Source: Paenibacillus sp. LHD-117
Lineage (GTDB): Bacteria > Bacillota > Bacilli > Paenibacillales > Paenibacillaceae
Direction of reading: 5' to 3'
DNA length: 64,000 nucleotides
Assembly (NCBI RefSeq): GCF_030929555.1
Contig: NZ_JAVFVT010000025.1
Span: 40,103 to 104,102 of the forward strand
The notes beneath the pieces were generated by a model, which ran no database searches, was not told where the DNA came from, and saw nothing but the letters and a program-made list of their open reading frames with translations. The position numbers were made by a program, and so were the translations under genes. Positions 55,073 to 63,881 of the stretch are shown here, piece after piece (the first letter of the stretch is position 1; every line of letters starts with the position of its first letter).

Positions 55073-55894
55073 TTAACCCAGAATCAATCTAGCAATCGCT
55101 GCCAGATCAACGATATCTATTTTACCGTCGTCATTCATATCCGCTTTCTCATACATCGCCCAATCTGCATCCGTAGACTTCTTGCCATAGCTGGATGCGA
55201 TGATGCCTAGATCGCCAAGGCTAACTTTGCCGTCGCCATTCAAATCGCCCGAAACTGCTGCATTTACGGAGTCTCTAAATGCTTGCAACGCTGCCTGCAA
55301 CTGAGCGATCGCTTGATCTACTTGCTCCTGCGTAGCTCCGCCTTGACCCGCTACTGCCTTAGCAAGATCAACGGCCGCTTGCAATTGAGCTTTCGAGCCT
55401 ACTGGATACTGACCGACTCCGGCTCCTTCCGCCGCTGCGTCATGCGCTGCTTGCGCGCTTGCAATAAGCGTCTGCAATGCCGCTTTGTCCACGACAACAA
55501 TTTCAATCGCGTGCGGGGAACCATTGTCCACCATCGTTTCGATTCCATTTGCGTCTGCAACCGCTGCGTCGGTTACGTAGACGGAGCTCGTTACGCTTGC
55601 GCCAACCGACTTCGCATTGAAGTTCAGCTTCAGTACAGGTGCCGTCTGTTTGATGGCACCTCCGGCCCCCGAGCTAGCAAGCAGAACGCGAACCTTTCCT
55701 TCTCCTTCTTGCTGTCCGACGATCGTAAATCCGCTTTGCAAGGCTTCCGCAGTCAGAAATTCGACTTGAGCCGGATCATAATGGATCGTTTGATCCAGCG
55801 CATAAACGTGTTCTGCAACATTGCTGAGCGTGTAGGTAACATCAAAGGAATCGCCAGCAATGACGGTTACGTCTCCCGTAGCCGTTAGGGCGTA
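55073..55894 (-). repeat. Cohesin-FIVAR-dockerin cassette, copy 2
   Basis: Second copy of the 822-base cassette. It is closest to copy 3: for example, both read GGATGC where copy 1 has a two-base difference near the dockerin linker. Each copy encodes two intact dockerin calcium loops and a full cohesin. Confidence 0.88.
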
Positions 55895-58800
55895 GCTGTC
55901 CGGTGCAGTTTTTTCTAGAACGGTTACAACCGCTTTCGCTCTTACAGCTGCTCCTTCCACTGTACCTGAAACCGTGAACACACCTTTGTTCGTTACCATA
56001 TCTGGTGTAATAGGATCCCAGACAACGTCAACCGCACCGATCGTTCCATCATTGTATACGGCCTCTACTTGTGTAGGCAGTGCTGGGATTACGCCTTGCG
56101 TCGTCTCCGCAGCGGCTAATTTGTAATCGACAATCGACTTTACAAATTCTTTATTCGGTGTAAATACCTCAAATTCTGTAAGACCAAGTTCACCCTGTTC
56201 CGAACCGTTTACATTTGCGAACTTATTCTCGGGGTCAATCGTGAATTTGATCCAGCTGGTCACGATCGGCGTATCAAACGTGACGATATTGTCAGGCTTT
56301 CCATTCCACAGAATATTCGTTACCTTCCTGCTGCCTCCTTCCCATTCCAAAAGCCCTTCTCCAATCTGATTGACCTGGTGGCCACGGTCTATCAGGTTCA
56401 CCTTATTGATGGTTAATGGAGCAGCGAAATCCAATTGAATCCATGGAGCCTTGGTATTATCACTCGGAGATGATGCCCAACTTGTATTCTTATCACCATC
56501 TACTGCTTTACTACCAACATATCTGGAATCACCATTAGCCCTGACTGACTTTACAGATACATTTGCTATATTGGCTATGTTTCCATCTACTAGAGCTGAA
56601 ATCGTCATCTGCTTGGTCTCCACGGTTACTCCATCCAGAGTTACATTCGCTTTAACCGTCGCAAGGAATGATGTATTCAAATCTCCTTTGATCACAATTG
56701 TATTACTGCCCGGAACAACCTCTAATCTTGAATCACTGAACACATACTCTACAGCAGCTTTTGATAAATCCACCTGTTCGCCAGTATTTAATGTTCCCAC
56801 TAAAGTTCCGACAATCGGTTCGTTCTTCTTGATGTCTTGCTTATTCAAAGAAAGCTTAACTTCTCTTAGAGCAGGTTTGAAATCAGCTGCTACTCTGTAG
56901 ATCGCTTTGGCTTGAACCGAGGTTCCTGCTACCGTGCCGTTTACTGTAAATACTCCTTCATGTGATACCTGATCTACAGTAACAGGGGCCCATGCAACGT
57001 CAACGAATCCAGTTGTTCCATCGTTGTATACAGCCTCGATCTGTGCAGGTAGTGATGGTATTCTACCTATGCCCGTATCCACAGCAACCGACTTGTAATC
57101 TACGATCGTTTTCACGGCTTCATCATTTACTTTAAAGACATTGATCTCCGCAGCCGCTGCGAAGCCGCCGGCACCCGCCGTTGCTTCGAGCTTGACATAC
57201 GATGCATTCGTCGTTGGAATACTTGCGAATTTCACTTTCGTGTCGTTTGCCCAAGTTCCGCTTGCAACCTTGGCAAAGTCCACTCCATTCGTACTTACAT
57301 ATACATTATAGCCCGTAATCGTTCCATTGCCGCCTGATTCCCTTGGCAGATAGGCGATTGTATCGATATTGTAGGTTCCTCCAAGGTTTAACGTAATCGA
57401 TTGGGGGAGTACATCGGAACCATCCCATTTCGTGTGCCACATCGTGTCAATTTTTCCGTCAATCGCCATCGGGGCTCTGTTGTCTCCCCCAAGAAATTCT
57501 TGAAATTCCTCACTTGTCGCCGTTGCCGTCATTTGAGACTGAGGGATGCTATCCCTAACTGCAGCAATTGTCATAGGACGACTTTCAACGCTCACCCCGT
57601 CTAAAGTCACCTTTACGGCAACGGTCGCATTAAATCCAGTACCTATATCGCCTTTAACGATGATTGTATTGCTGCCCTCAACAACGGATAACCTTTCATC
57701 ACTAAATTTATATTCTACAGCAGCCCTTGATACATCCGTTGTTTCTCCTGTATTTAATAGGCCTTCAATGGAAGCTATGATTGGTTTATTGGCTTGAATT
57801 GTCGTTTTATTTAGAGAAAGCTTTGCTTCTTTCAGGAAAGTATCTAGATGTATTTTTCCGTTAGCATCTACAGTAACATAGAAATAATCGATTACGATGT
57901 TACCGCCCAGCTTAACAGATACATTGATCTTAGCCTTACCCTCATGAACAGCTGTGATCACACCATCTGCGCCAACTGCTGCAACGGACGGGTTTTCGCT
58001 TGTGATCGTGATGTTCGCACCGGTTAGGTCCAGAGGATCGCCTAGGAAGGAAGAACCTTCTACATCAACCGTTACCGTGTTGTGATCCGTTCCGATATTC
58101 GGATCAAGCTTAATGCTGCCAAGTCCTGATAAATCTGCTGATGAGAATACTTGAACCTCCAGCACATCAATCGGGCTGCCGCCTTGACCGCCGCCAGGGA
58201 AGGATACTCTTACATAACGCGCCTGCACACCGGATTTGTCCGGATCAACCGGATAGTTGTAATACAAGCCCTCTTGCTCCCAAGCATACAAGGTTGTATC
58301 GCTTTTCGGAACAGCCAGTGTATTTTTCGATGACGGCAATCCACCGCCGGACAATGTATTTGTTTCATTACCTGTTATCCAATTTGTTCCGTCAACGCTA
58401 TACTGAATCTTTACCTTATTCGGCACATTGTAGTAAGTAACGTTGTTGGCATTCGGCATGTGGTGGTTGAAGAAAATATTAACGCGGCTAAGATTTTGCA
58501 GTTTGCCCAGATCATACGTGATGCTCGGATTTGCGTCGCTTGCCGGCGCTACCCACTTTGCGAGATTGCCGCCGGTAGAATCATTGATGATGCCGTCAGA
58601 TAATTTGTCAGCGTTACTGCTGTCGCTTGTAACTGTCGGCGTAATGCCGGTTGCTACGTTTGCATCCGGGATAAGCGTCATGTAGTTACGGGTTGATGTA
58701 AATGTCTTTCCGTCTACCGTGATATCAGCCCAATAGCTGTACATCGTAGGGGTGGAAACTTTACCTGTAAATTGCATGGTGCTGCCATTTACAACGAACG

Positions 58801-61708
58801 GTACTTGATCTGCCGGCACTTCAGTTACAATGATTTTACCTGCAGAGTTGTTACGGTTGCCGTCAACGGTTGCATAGTGGTACTTGATATTCGTGCCGTT
58901 CAGAATATCAACCGCGCCGCCCTTTTCTGTGAAGCCCTGGAATGTCACAGGAAGGTCTTTGTTTGTGGAGAATTGTCCCCATAACACAGCGCCTTTTGTG
59001 ATCATATTAACACCAACCAGCGGAAGTGCAGCTGAAATCGCACCGCCCGATACTTTCACAGGATAGGTGTCGGTCTTCACCTGGGGAGCATTCACACCAT
59101 CATCATAGGTTGCCGTAACGGTGATTGTAGCTGTACCGTCACCGACAGCTGTTACCAAACCTGTTGCAGAGTCTACAGTTGTTACACTTGTTTTATCGCT
59201 TGTGTAGTTAAGTGTAGCAGGTGCGAAAATATTGGTGTAGTTATTCATATAGCTCTCTGCTCTAAGTTTCAGTTTGTTTGGTTCAGTTTGGCTGCTGAAC
59301 AATTTAACACTTGTCATTTTGTATGTTCTTGCAGGGTTTTGTGTTGTAATTTTAACGATTGTATCAATAGGGTCGGCCACAACACTGGAAGTGTCAATTG
59401 TAATATAGGTTTTGCCATTGTTTTGCTCAGTTGTGAATGGCAGAGAAACACCCTTGTTCAGCCACTCGACCTTGTCAACCGGGTAATCGAAGGGACCTAT
59501 TCCGCTCATCGAGGCTTGGCCGGTAAATCCTGCCTTGCTCGTACCCGGAATCTGGTTTTGGATCATGTGCATATAAACATACTGGTCACGGGACATGGCG
59601 TAACCCCAATCCGGGCCCTGACCGTGGGCGATAGCCATCTGCGGGTCGGTATACCAGCCTGATTTAATGGTGTAATCCATGGTGTATGGCAAAGTGCCGT
59701 ACATGGACTCACGCAGGTCCGGACTGCCGGCATTTGCCATCCATTTTGCTATGGAAGTACGCATGCCTAGCAAATTAGTTGTGTCAATAGGCACCATGGA
59801 GAAGATATTGGTGTTATCCAAACTACTTTTCAGGTTATCCATACCGCGGGTTCTACCAAAGGTCTGGTCGTAATTCATGACATAACCATGTCCGTATTGG
59901 TTCAAGATTTCCTTTGCCAAATAAATCCAATTGTCACGTTCGTTGCCACCTGCGTATTGCGCCCAGATATCGAGTCCAGTTGTAAATGGATCGTTCCATT
60001 CCTCGTGGGCAACTTTTTTGGTCTGTGGCAAAATACCGTTTCTCCAGCCACCGTGATTATAAGGCTCACTATTCCAGAATGGACGCTCGTGGAGTGTAAT
60101 ATCTTGGTCGCCGGTTTGCGCATCAGGGTTGGCATCAATTAAAACACGGTCGTTATAGTTGCGGGCAGAGCTCCATGCCACGTCAGGATTGGAATAGCTT
60201 GCAGGACCACCATCGACGAAGACATACCACGGATTGTATCTTTCCACCAAATCTTGGATGTCACTTTCTATAATTTCTTTTCCTTCGTACAGTGCCGACA
60301 AATACACACCAAACTTCATGCCGTAACGCTCAACAGCCTGCTTGGCCTGCATCACTCGGTCTTTTACTTGCCATTTGCCGTCCTCAGACTGGTACAAAGC
60401 GTTGTATTTGTACAATTTGTTACTGTCGTTCGGGGTCAAGTTGGCATTAGGTGACGGCCAGTAGTAAATGGTGTTTTGAACGCTTTCTGTCGAAAGCATG
60501 GTCATTCCCAATTCTTTAGCTGCCTGTGCCCATGTGTCATAGTTGAAGTTCGGGTCATAAAGGTTCGGTAAAGTGCCGGTGGTGTGTGACAGCCCCGACA
60601 TCTTGCCCTCAATAAACCAATCAACCGGATTTTCCTTGACAGTGATGGTATATGGATTTGTTGCAGTAGAACCTTGAGCGTCCGTTACCTTCACTGTGAA
60701 GGTGTAATCCTTCTGTGAGGTGCCGTGAGCGCCGTCTGAAACCTTACCCTCAATGTGACCGCCTTCTGCCAATGTCAGACCGGGCGGCAACTGACCATCT
60801 GCAATTTCCCAAGTGTAGCTAGGATTTCCACCCGCAGCCTGGAATGTAAAAGAAGATGCTTGCGGGGCATTACCCGATGTATTCACATTTCCGTTAATTG
60901 TCCCAACCATCCAGACATATGGATTTTCATCGTAAGCGTATGGAAGTGTGTTAGAAGGATAGTCGTTGGCCGGGACATTGCCATTGCGGGCATCAAATGC
61001 TTGTTTATCAACTGCAAGGCCCTGTGTAACAATTTTCAGTTGGTTGTTTGTTACGTTTGGTCCCGTTACAGAATAGGTGAGGCCAGGAATTTCATTTCCG
61101 TTGGTGTCGGAAAGTCTTGTATAAAAGCCAAAAAAATTCTTATTACTGCTAGGGTTTTTGTGCTGAATGCCAATGATAAGTTTGTTCCAGCCTTGTTTTA
61201 AATCGACTGCATATTTGGTACCACCCTTGCTCACACGACCAGGACTCGAAGTTTGTTGTCCACTGAGAATATCGTTGGCAAAAAGTTTATACACACCCGA
61301 ACCGCCTACCTGCCACTGAACCGTTTGTGCTGCGGGGCTGTAAACATAGGTCCCAGCCACTACCCACTTATTGAGTGTATCCTGCCCCTGTTTGACATCA
61401 AAATAACCCATCAGATCATTGTAATCGTCATAGTTGCGATTGAAGATCCGGTCGTCGAAATATTGCCAAGTGGATGTTTCTGTGCTGTTCGGATTGGCAT
61501 ATGACTCGCCAATGACAGGAACGATGCTTCCAAGAGATTGCTCATTGGTAAAAGGACCGGAAACCGCCCATTGGTTCGTGTAAGGCGCGGTGCCGCTCGT
61601 TCGAGCAGCGTGCGCTTTGTCCTCAAAGAGTACAGTGCCTGCCATAACATTGGCTGCTACAATTGCAGTTGCGGTAACGATCGATACGGTTTTACGTATT
61701 CGCTTCAT
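55073..61708 (-). CDS. Giant secreted GH29-like enzyme with duplicated binding modules and cohesin-FIVAR-dockerin end
   Basis: A 2211-residue protein starting at ATG 61708, with GAGGAGG nine bases upstream and a signal peptide from that codon (MKRIRKTVSIVTATAIVAAN). Domains: accessory beta domain (about 40-230); He_PIG (about 280-355); GH29-like barrel (about 360-780) with KFGVYLSALYEG and presumed nucleophile Asp499 in YVFVDGG; Big_2 (815-885); F5/8-type C (1015-1190); Ig-like (1195-1285). Then a duplicated block follows of Ig (LSLNK type), F5/8-type C and Big_4 (about 1290-1608 and 1613-1937), and the cohesin (1938-2072), FIVAR and dockerin modules. As in its neighbour, the HHDG motif of classical fucosidases is not found. 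DNA of the catalytic part is clearly AT-richer than the 1-44 kb region. Confidence 0.87.
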   Translation of the reverse strand: MKRIRKTVSIVTATAIVAANVMAGTVLFEDKAHAARTSGTAPYTNQWAVSGPFTNEQSLGSIVPVIGESYANPNSTETSTWQYFDDRIFNRNYDDYNDLMGYFDVKQGQDTLNKWVVAGTYVYSPAAQTVQWQVGGSGVYKLFANDILSGQQTSSPGRVSKGGTKYAVDLKQGWNKLIIGIQHKNPSSNKNFFGFYTRLSDTNGNEIPGLTYSVTGPNVTNNQLKIVTQGLAVDKQAFDARNGNVPANDYPSNTLPYAYDENPYVWMVGTINGNVNTSGNAPQASSFTFQAAGGNPSYTWEIADGQLPPGLTLAEGGHIEGKVSDGAHGTSQKDYTFTVKVTDAQGSTATNPYTITVKENPVDWFIEGKMSGLSHTTGTLPNLYDPNFNYDTWAQAAKELGMTMLSTESVQNTIYYWPSPNANLTPNDSNKLYKYNALYQSEDGKWQVKDRVMQAKQAVERYGMKFGVYLSALYEGKEIIESDIQDLVERYNPWYVFVDGGPASYSNPDVAWSSARNYNDRVLIDANPDAQTGDQDITLHERPFWNSEPYNHGGWRNGILPQTKKVAHEEWNDPFTTGLDIWAQYAGGNERDNWIYLAKEILNQYGHGYVMNYDQTFGRTRGMDNLKSSLDNTNIFSMVPIDTTNLLGMRTSIAKWMANAGSPDLRESMYGTLPYTMDYTIKSGWYTDPQMAIAHGQGPDWGYAMSRDQYVYMHMIQNQIPGTSKAGFTGQASMSGIGPFDYPVDKVEWLNKGVSLPFTTEQNNGKTYITIDTSSVVADPIDTIVKITTQNPARTYKMTSVKLFSSQTEPNKLKLRAESYMNNYTNIFAPATLNYTSDKTSVTTVDSATGLVTAVGDGTATITVTATYDDGVNAPQVKTDTYPVKVSGGAISAALPLVGVNMITKGAVLWGQFSTNKDLPVTFQGFTEKGGAVDILNGTNIKYHYATVDGNRNNSAGKIIVTEVPADQVPFVVNGSTMQFTGKVSTPTMYSYWADITVDGKTFTSTRNYMTLIPDANVATGITPTVTSDSSNADKLSDGIINDSTGGNLAKWVAPASDANPSITYDLGKLQNLSRVNIFFNHHMPNANNVTYYNVPNKVKIQYSVDGTNWITGNETNTLSGGGLPSSKNTLAVPKSDTTLYAWEQEGLYYNYPVDPDKSGVQARYVRVSFPGGGQGGSPIDVLEVQVFSSADLSGLGSIKLDPNIGTDHNTVTVDVEGSSFLGDPLDLTGANITITSENPSVAAVGADGVITAVHEGKAKINVSVKLGGNIVIDYFYVTVDANGKIHLDTFLKEAKLSLNKTTIQANKPIIASIEGLLNTGETTDVSRAAVEYKFSDERLSVVEGSNTIIVKGDIGTGFNATVAVKVTLDGVSVESRPMTIAAVRDSIPQSQMTATATSEEFQEFLGGDNRAPMAIDGKIDTMWHTKWDGSDVLPQSITLNLGGTYNIDTIAYLPRESGGNGTITGYNVYVSTNGVDFAKVASGTWANDTKVKFASIPTTNASYVKLEATAGAGGFAAAAEINVFKVNDEAVKTIVDYKSVAVDTGIGRIPSLPAQIEAVYNDGTTGFVDVAWAPVTVDQVSHEGVFTVNGTVAGTSVQAKAIYRVAADFKPALREVKLSLNKQDIKKNEPIVGTLVGTLNTGEQVDLSKAAVEYVFSDSRLEVVPGSNTIVIKGDLNTSFLATVKANVTLDGVTVETKQMTISALVDGNIANIANVSVKSVRANGDSRYVGSKAVDGDKNTSWASSPSDNTKAPWIQLDFAAPLTINKVNLIDRGHQVNQIGEGLLEWEGGSRKVTNILWNGKPDNIVTFDTPIVTSWIKFTIDPENKFANVNGSEQGELGLTEFEVFTPNKEFVKSIVDYKLAAAETTQGVIPALPTQVEAVYNDGTIGAVDVVWDPITPDMVTNKGVFTVSGTVEGAAVRAKAVVTVLEKTAPDSYALTATGDVTVIAGDSFDVTYTLSNVAEHVYALDQTIHYDPAQVEFLTAEALQSGFTIVGQQEGEGKVRVLLASSGAGGAIKQTAPVLKLNFNAKSVGASVTSSVYVTDAAVADANGIETMVDNGSPHAIEIVVVDKAALQTLIASAQAAHDAAAEGAGVGQYPVGSKAQLQAAVDLAKAVAGQGGATQEQVDQAIAQLQAALQAFRDSVNAAVSGDLNGDGKVSLGDLGIIASSYGKKSTDADWAMYEKADMNDDGKIDIVDLAAIARLILG

Positions 61709-61927
61709 AAAGATTTGCCTCCTCAAATGAATTTGAATCTTTACGCGTTGAAATTCCCTCATGCTTCAAGGCCATGTTACAAATCGTATCTCTTTACACT
61801 CTCTTTCGCTTTCCCCCCTTATCCTCGTGCATGCTGCACAAGTTGGATCTCAACCAAATATTAACAAGCGATGCTTCATCCTGATACTCCAAAAAGCTAG
61901 TATTCCTTTGATTTTTCACTGTTGACG

Positions 61928-61952
61928 TTCTCTAAAAAGCACGAATTTCACT
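61928..61952. promoter_or_regulatory. Shared 25-base upstream motif, copy 2
   Basis: Same motif as at 54732-54756 (TTCTCTAAAA ... ATTTCACT, three differences), 220 bases upstream of the second giant gene and between its start and the terminator of the truncated third gene. Confidence 0.5.
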
Positions 61953-61962
61953 AATCGGAGTC

Positions 61963-61995
61963 AAAAACAAAAGGGGAAGGCATCGCGCCTTCCCC
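61963..61995 (-). terminator. Terminator after the truncated cohesin-dockerin gene
   Basis: A perfect 9-bp stem (GGGGAAGGC with GCCTTCCCC) and a 5-base loop followed by TTTTGTTTTT on the minus strand, 11 bases past the stop. Confidence 0.88.
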
Positions 61996-62005
61996 CATCC
62001 TGCAG

Positions 62006-62827
62006 TTAACCCAATATCAATCTAGCAATAGCCGCCAGATCAACGATATCTATCTTGCCGTCGTCGTTCATATCCGCTTTCTCATACATCGCCCAATCTG
62101 CATCCGTCGACTTCTTACCATAGCTGGATGCGATGATGCCTAGATCGCCAAGGCTAACTTTGCCGTCGCCATTCAAATCGCCCGCAACTGCTGCATTGAC
62201 GGAGTCTCTAAATGCTTGCAACGCTGCCTGCAACTGAGCGATCGCTTGATCTACTTGCTCCTGCGTAGCTCCGCTTTGACCCGCAACTGCCTTAGCAAGA
62301 TCAATTGCCGATTGCAGGATTGCTTTCGAACCTGCTGGATACTGACCGACTCCAGCTCCTTCCGCCGCTGCGTCATGCGCTGCTTGCGCGCTTGCAATAA
62401 GCGTCTGCAATGCCGCTTTGTCCACGACAACGATTGTTATCTCGTGCGGAGTACCGTTGTCCACCGTCGTTTCGATTCCATTTGCGTCTGCAACCGCTGC
62501 GTCGGTTACGTAGACGGAGCTCGTTACGCTTGTGCCAACCGGATTAGCCTTGAAGTTCAGCTTCAGGACAGGCGCCGTCTGTTTGATAGCGCCTCCTGCC
62601 CCCGAGCTTGCGAGCAGAATGCGAACCTCGCCTTCTCCTTCTTGCTGGCCGACGATCGTAAATCCGCTTTGCAAGGCTTCCGCAGTCAGAAATTCGACTT
62701 GTGCCGGATCATAATGGATCGTTTGATCCAGCGCATATACGTGTTCTGCAACATTATTGAGCGTATAGGTGACATCAAAGGAGTTGCCCGCAATAACACT
62801 GTCCGCTCCAGTAGCCGTTAGGGTGTA
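62006..62827 (-). repeat. Cohesin-FIVAR-dockerin cassette, copy 3
   Basis: Third copy of the 822-base cassette, still fully open although its gene lost its 5' end. Few differences from copy 2 are seen, suggesting recent duplication or gene conversion. Confidence 0.87.
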
Positions 62828-63881
62828 GTCTGTTGTTACAGGGGCCTCTTCCACGATAACCTTTTGCAAGACAGTCCCCGGATATCCTTCAACGTTAGCA
62901 ACCGCAATAATTGTACCTGCATTTGCAAACATGGCCGGATCGAATTCAGCAAATATTAGCGGCAAATCTTTTGATTCGTTCGTATATTGAGCGCTAATCG
63001 TTTCCGCTAGTACAGGCGCCGTGCCCGCAACGGTGGTGACATCCTCAAGTTCGCCGATCGACTCAAGTCCTACGACGTTTACCGTTGTGCTGACCTTACC
63101 GTTTAATCCGACCAATTGTCCTGTCACTGTAAACGTGCCTGTCGTATTCTTGTAAGCAGCAGGACTCATTCGATCCCAGCGAATCGCCGCCGTTTGATTC
63201 GTACCGTCTTCGAACGTAACATTAGTTGTCGTTGGCAAGACAGGAGCTGTTCCGAGCACAGTAGATACTGGAGCAATCGCTGCAACCGACGAAATCGTAT
63301 ACGTTTTATCGATATAAATGGTGTAGTCTTTACTTCCAGCTGATGTGATTTCCGAAATGACCAGCTTATTTCTTCCGTTCTTTACATTTTCAAGCGCGAC
63401 TTCAGTGGTATAGTCAGGGAAATGAGCTGTAATATCCACGCCATTGAAAGTCACAGCCTGACTCACGCCTGATAATACGGGCTTCGGTTTGATTAGAGTA
63501 ACCGGCTGTGAATTGTCACTAACAGTTGTTCCGTAAGTCGAATAATTCGGATTATAAGTTCCCGATAACGAAACATTCCCAAGGTTGAAGTTAGAACCAT
63601 ACTCTACATACGTCGGATTAGAAATAATCTTGATATCATCTAGTAAAACAGTGGAGTTAATCCCTCCAAATGCAACACCGCCCGTGGAGTACGACCCGTC
63701 ATTAACCGATAGAATTGTCGTTCCATCTACAACAAATCCGACTTTACCGCCATACGTCTGGATTTGGAATTCATGCCAGTTCGTTGCAACAAATCCGGTT
63801 GGCACAGCAACCCTTCCTAGCGAGATGTCACTTGTCGGAGTATGCTTATTCACTTCAAAATATGGCGTTCCAGCAGGAAAA
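62006..63881 (-). pseudogene. 5'-truncated secreted protein with cohesin-FIVAR-dockerin end, cut by an IS element
   Basis: About 620 codons remain open from the IS junction: part of a LamG-like jelly roll (YFEVNKHTPTSDISLGRV, then EFQIQTYGGKVGFVVDGTTI), two Ig-like/Big_4-type modules (about residues 110-340), cohesin, FIVAR and a dockerin with both calcium loops. No signal peptide or ribosome site is present. The GTG at 63853 lies in the middle of the LamG-like fold, and the frame runs into a stop just inside the IS end. The 5' part of the gene, perhaps with a catalytic domain, must lie beyond the IS or be lost. As it stands the protein would not be exported. Confidence 0.8.

Noticed and set aside
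62006..63853. GTG at 63853 as a genuine start of a complete 615-residue protein
   Set aside because: It falls inside a LamG-like fold, has no ribosome site or signal peptide, and the frame continues upstream to the IS junction.
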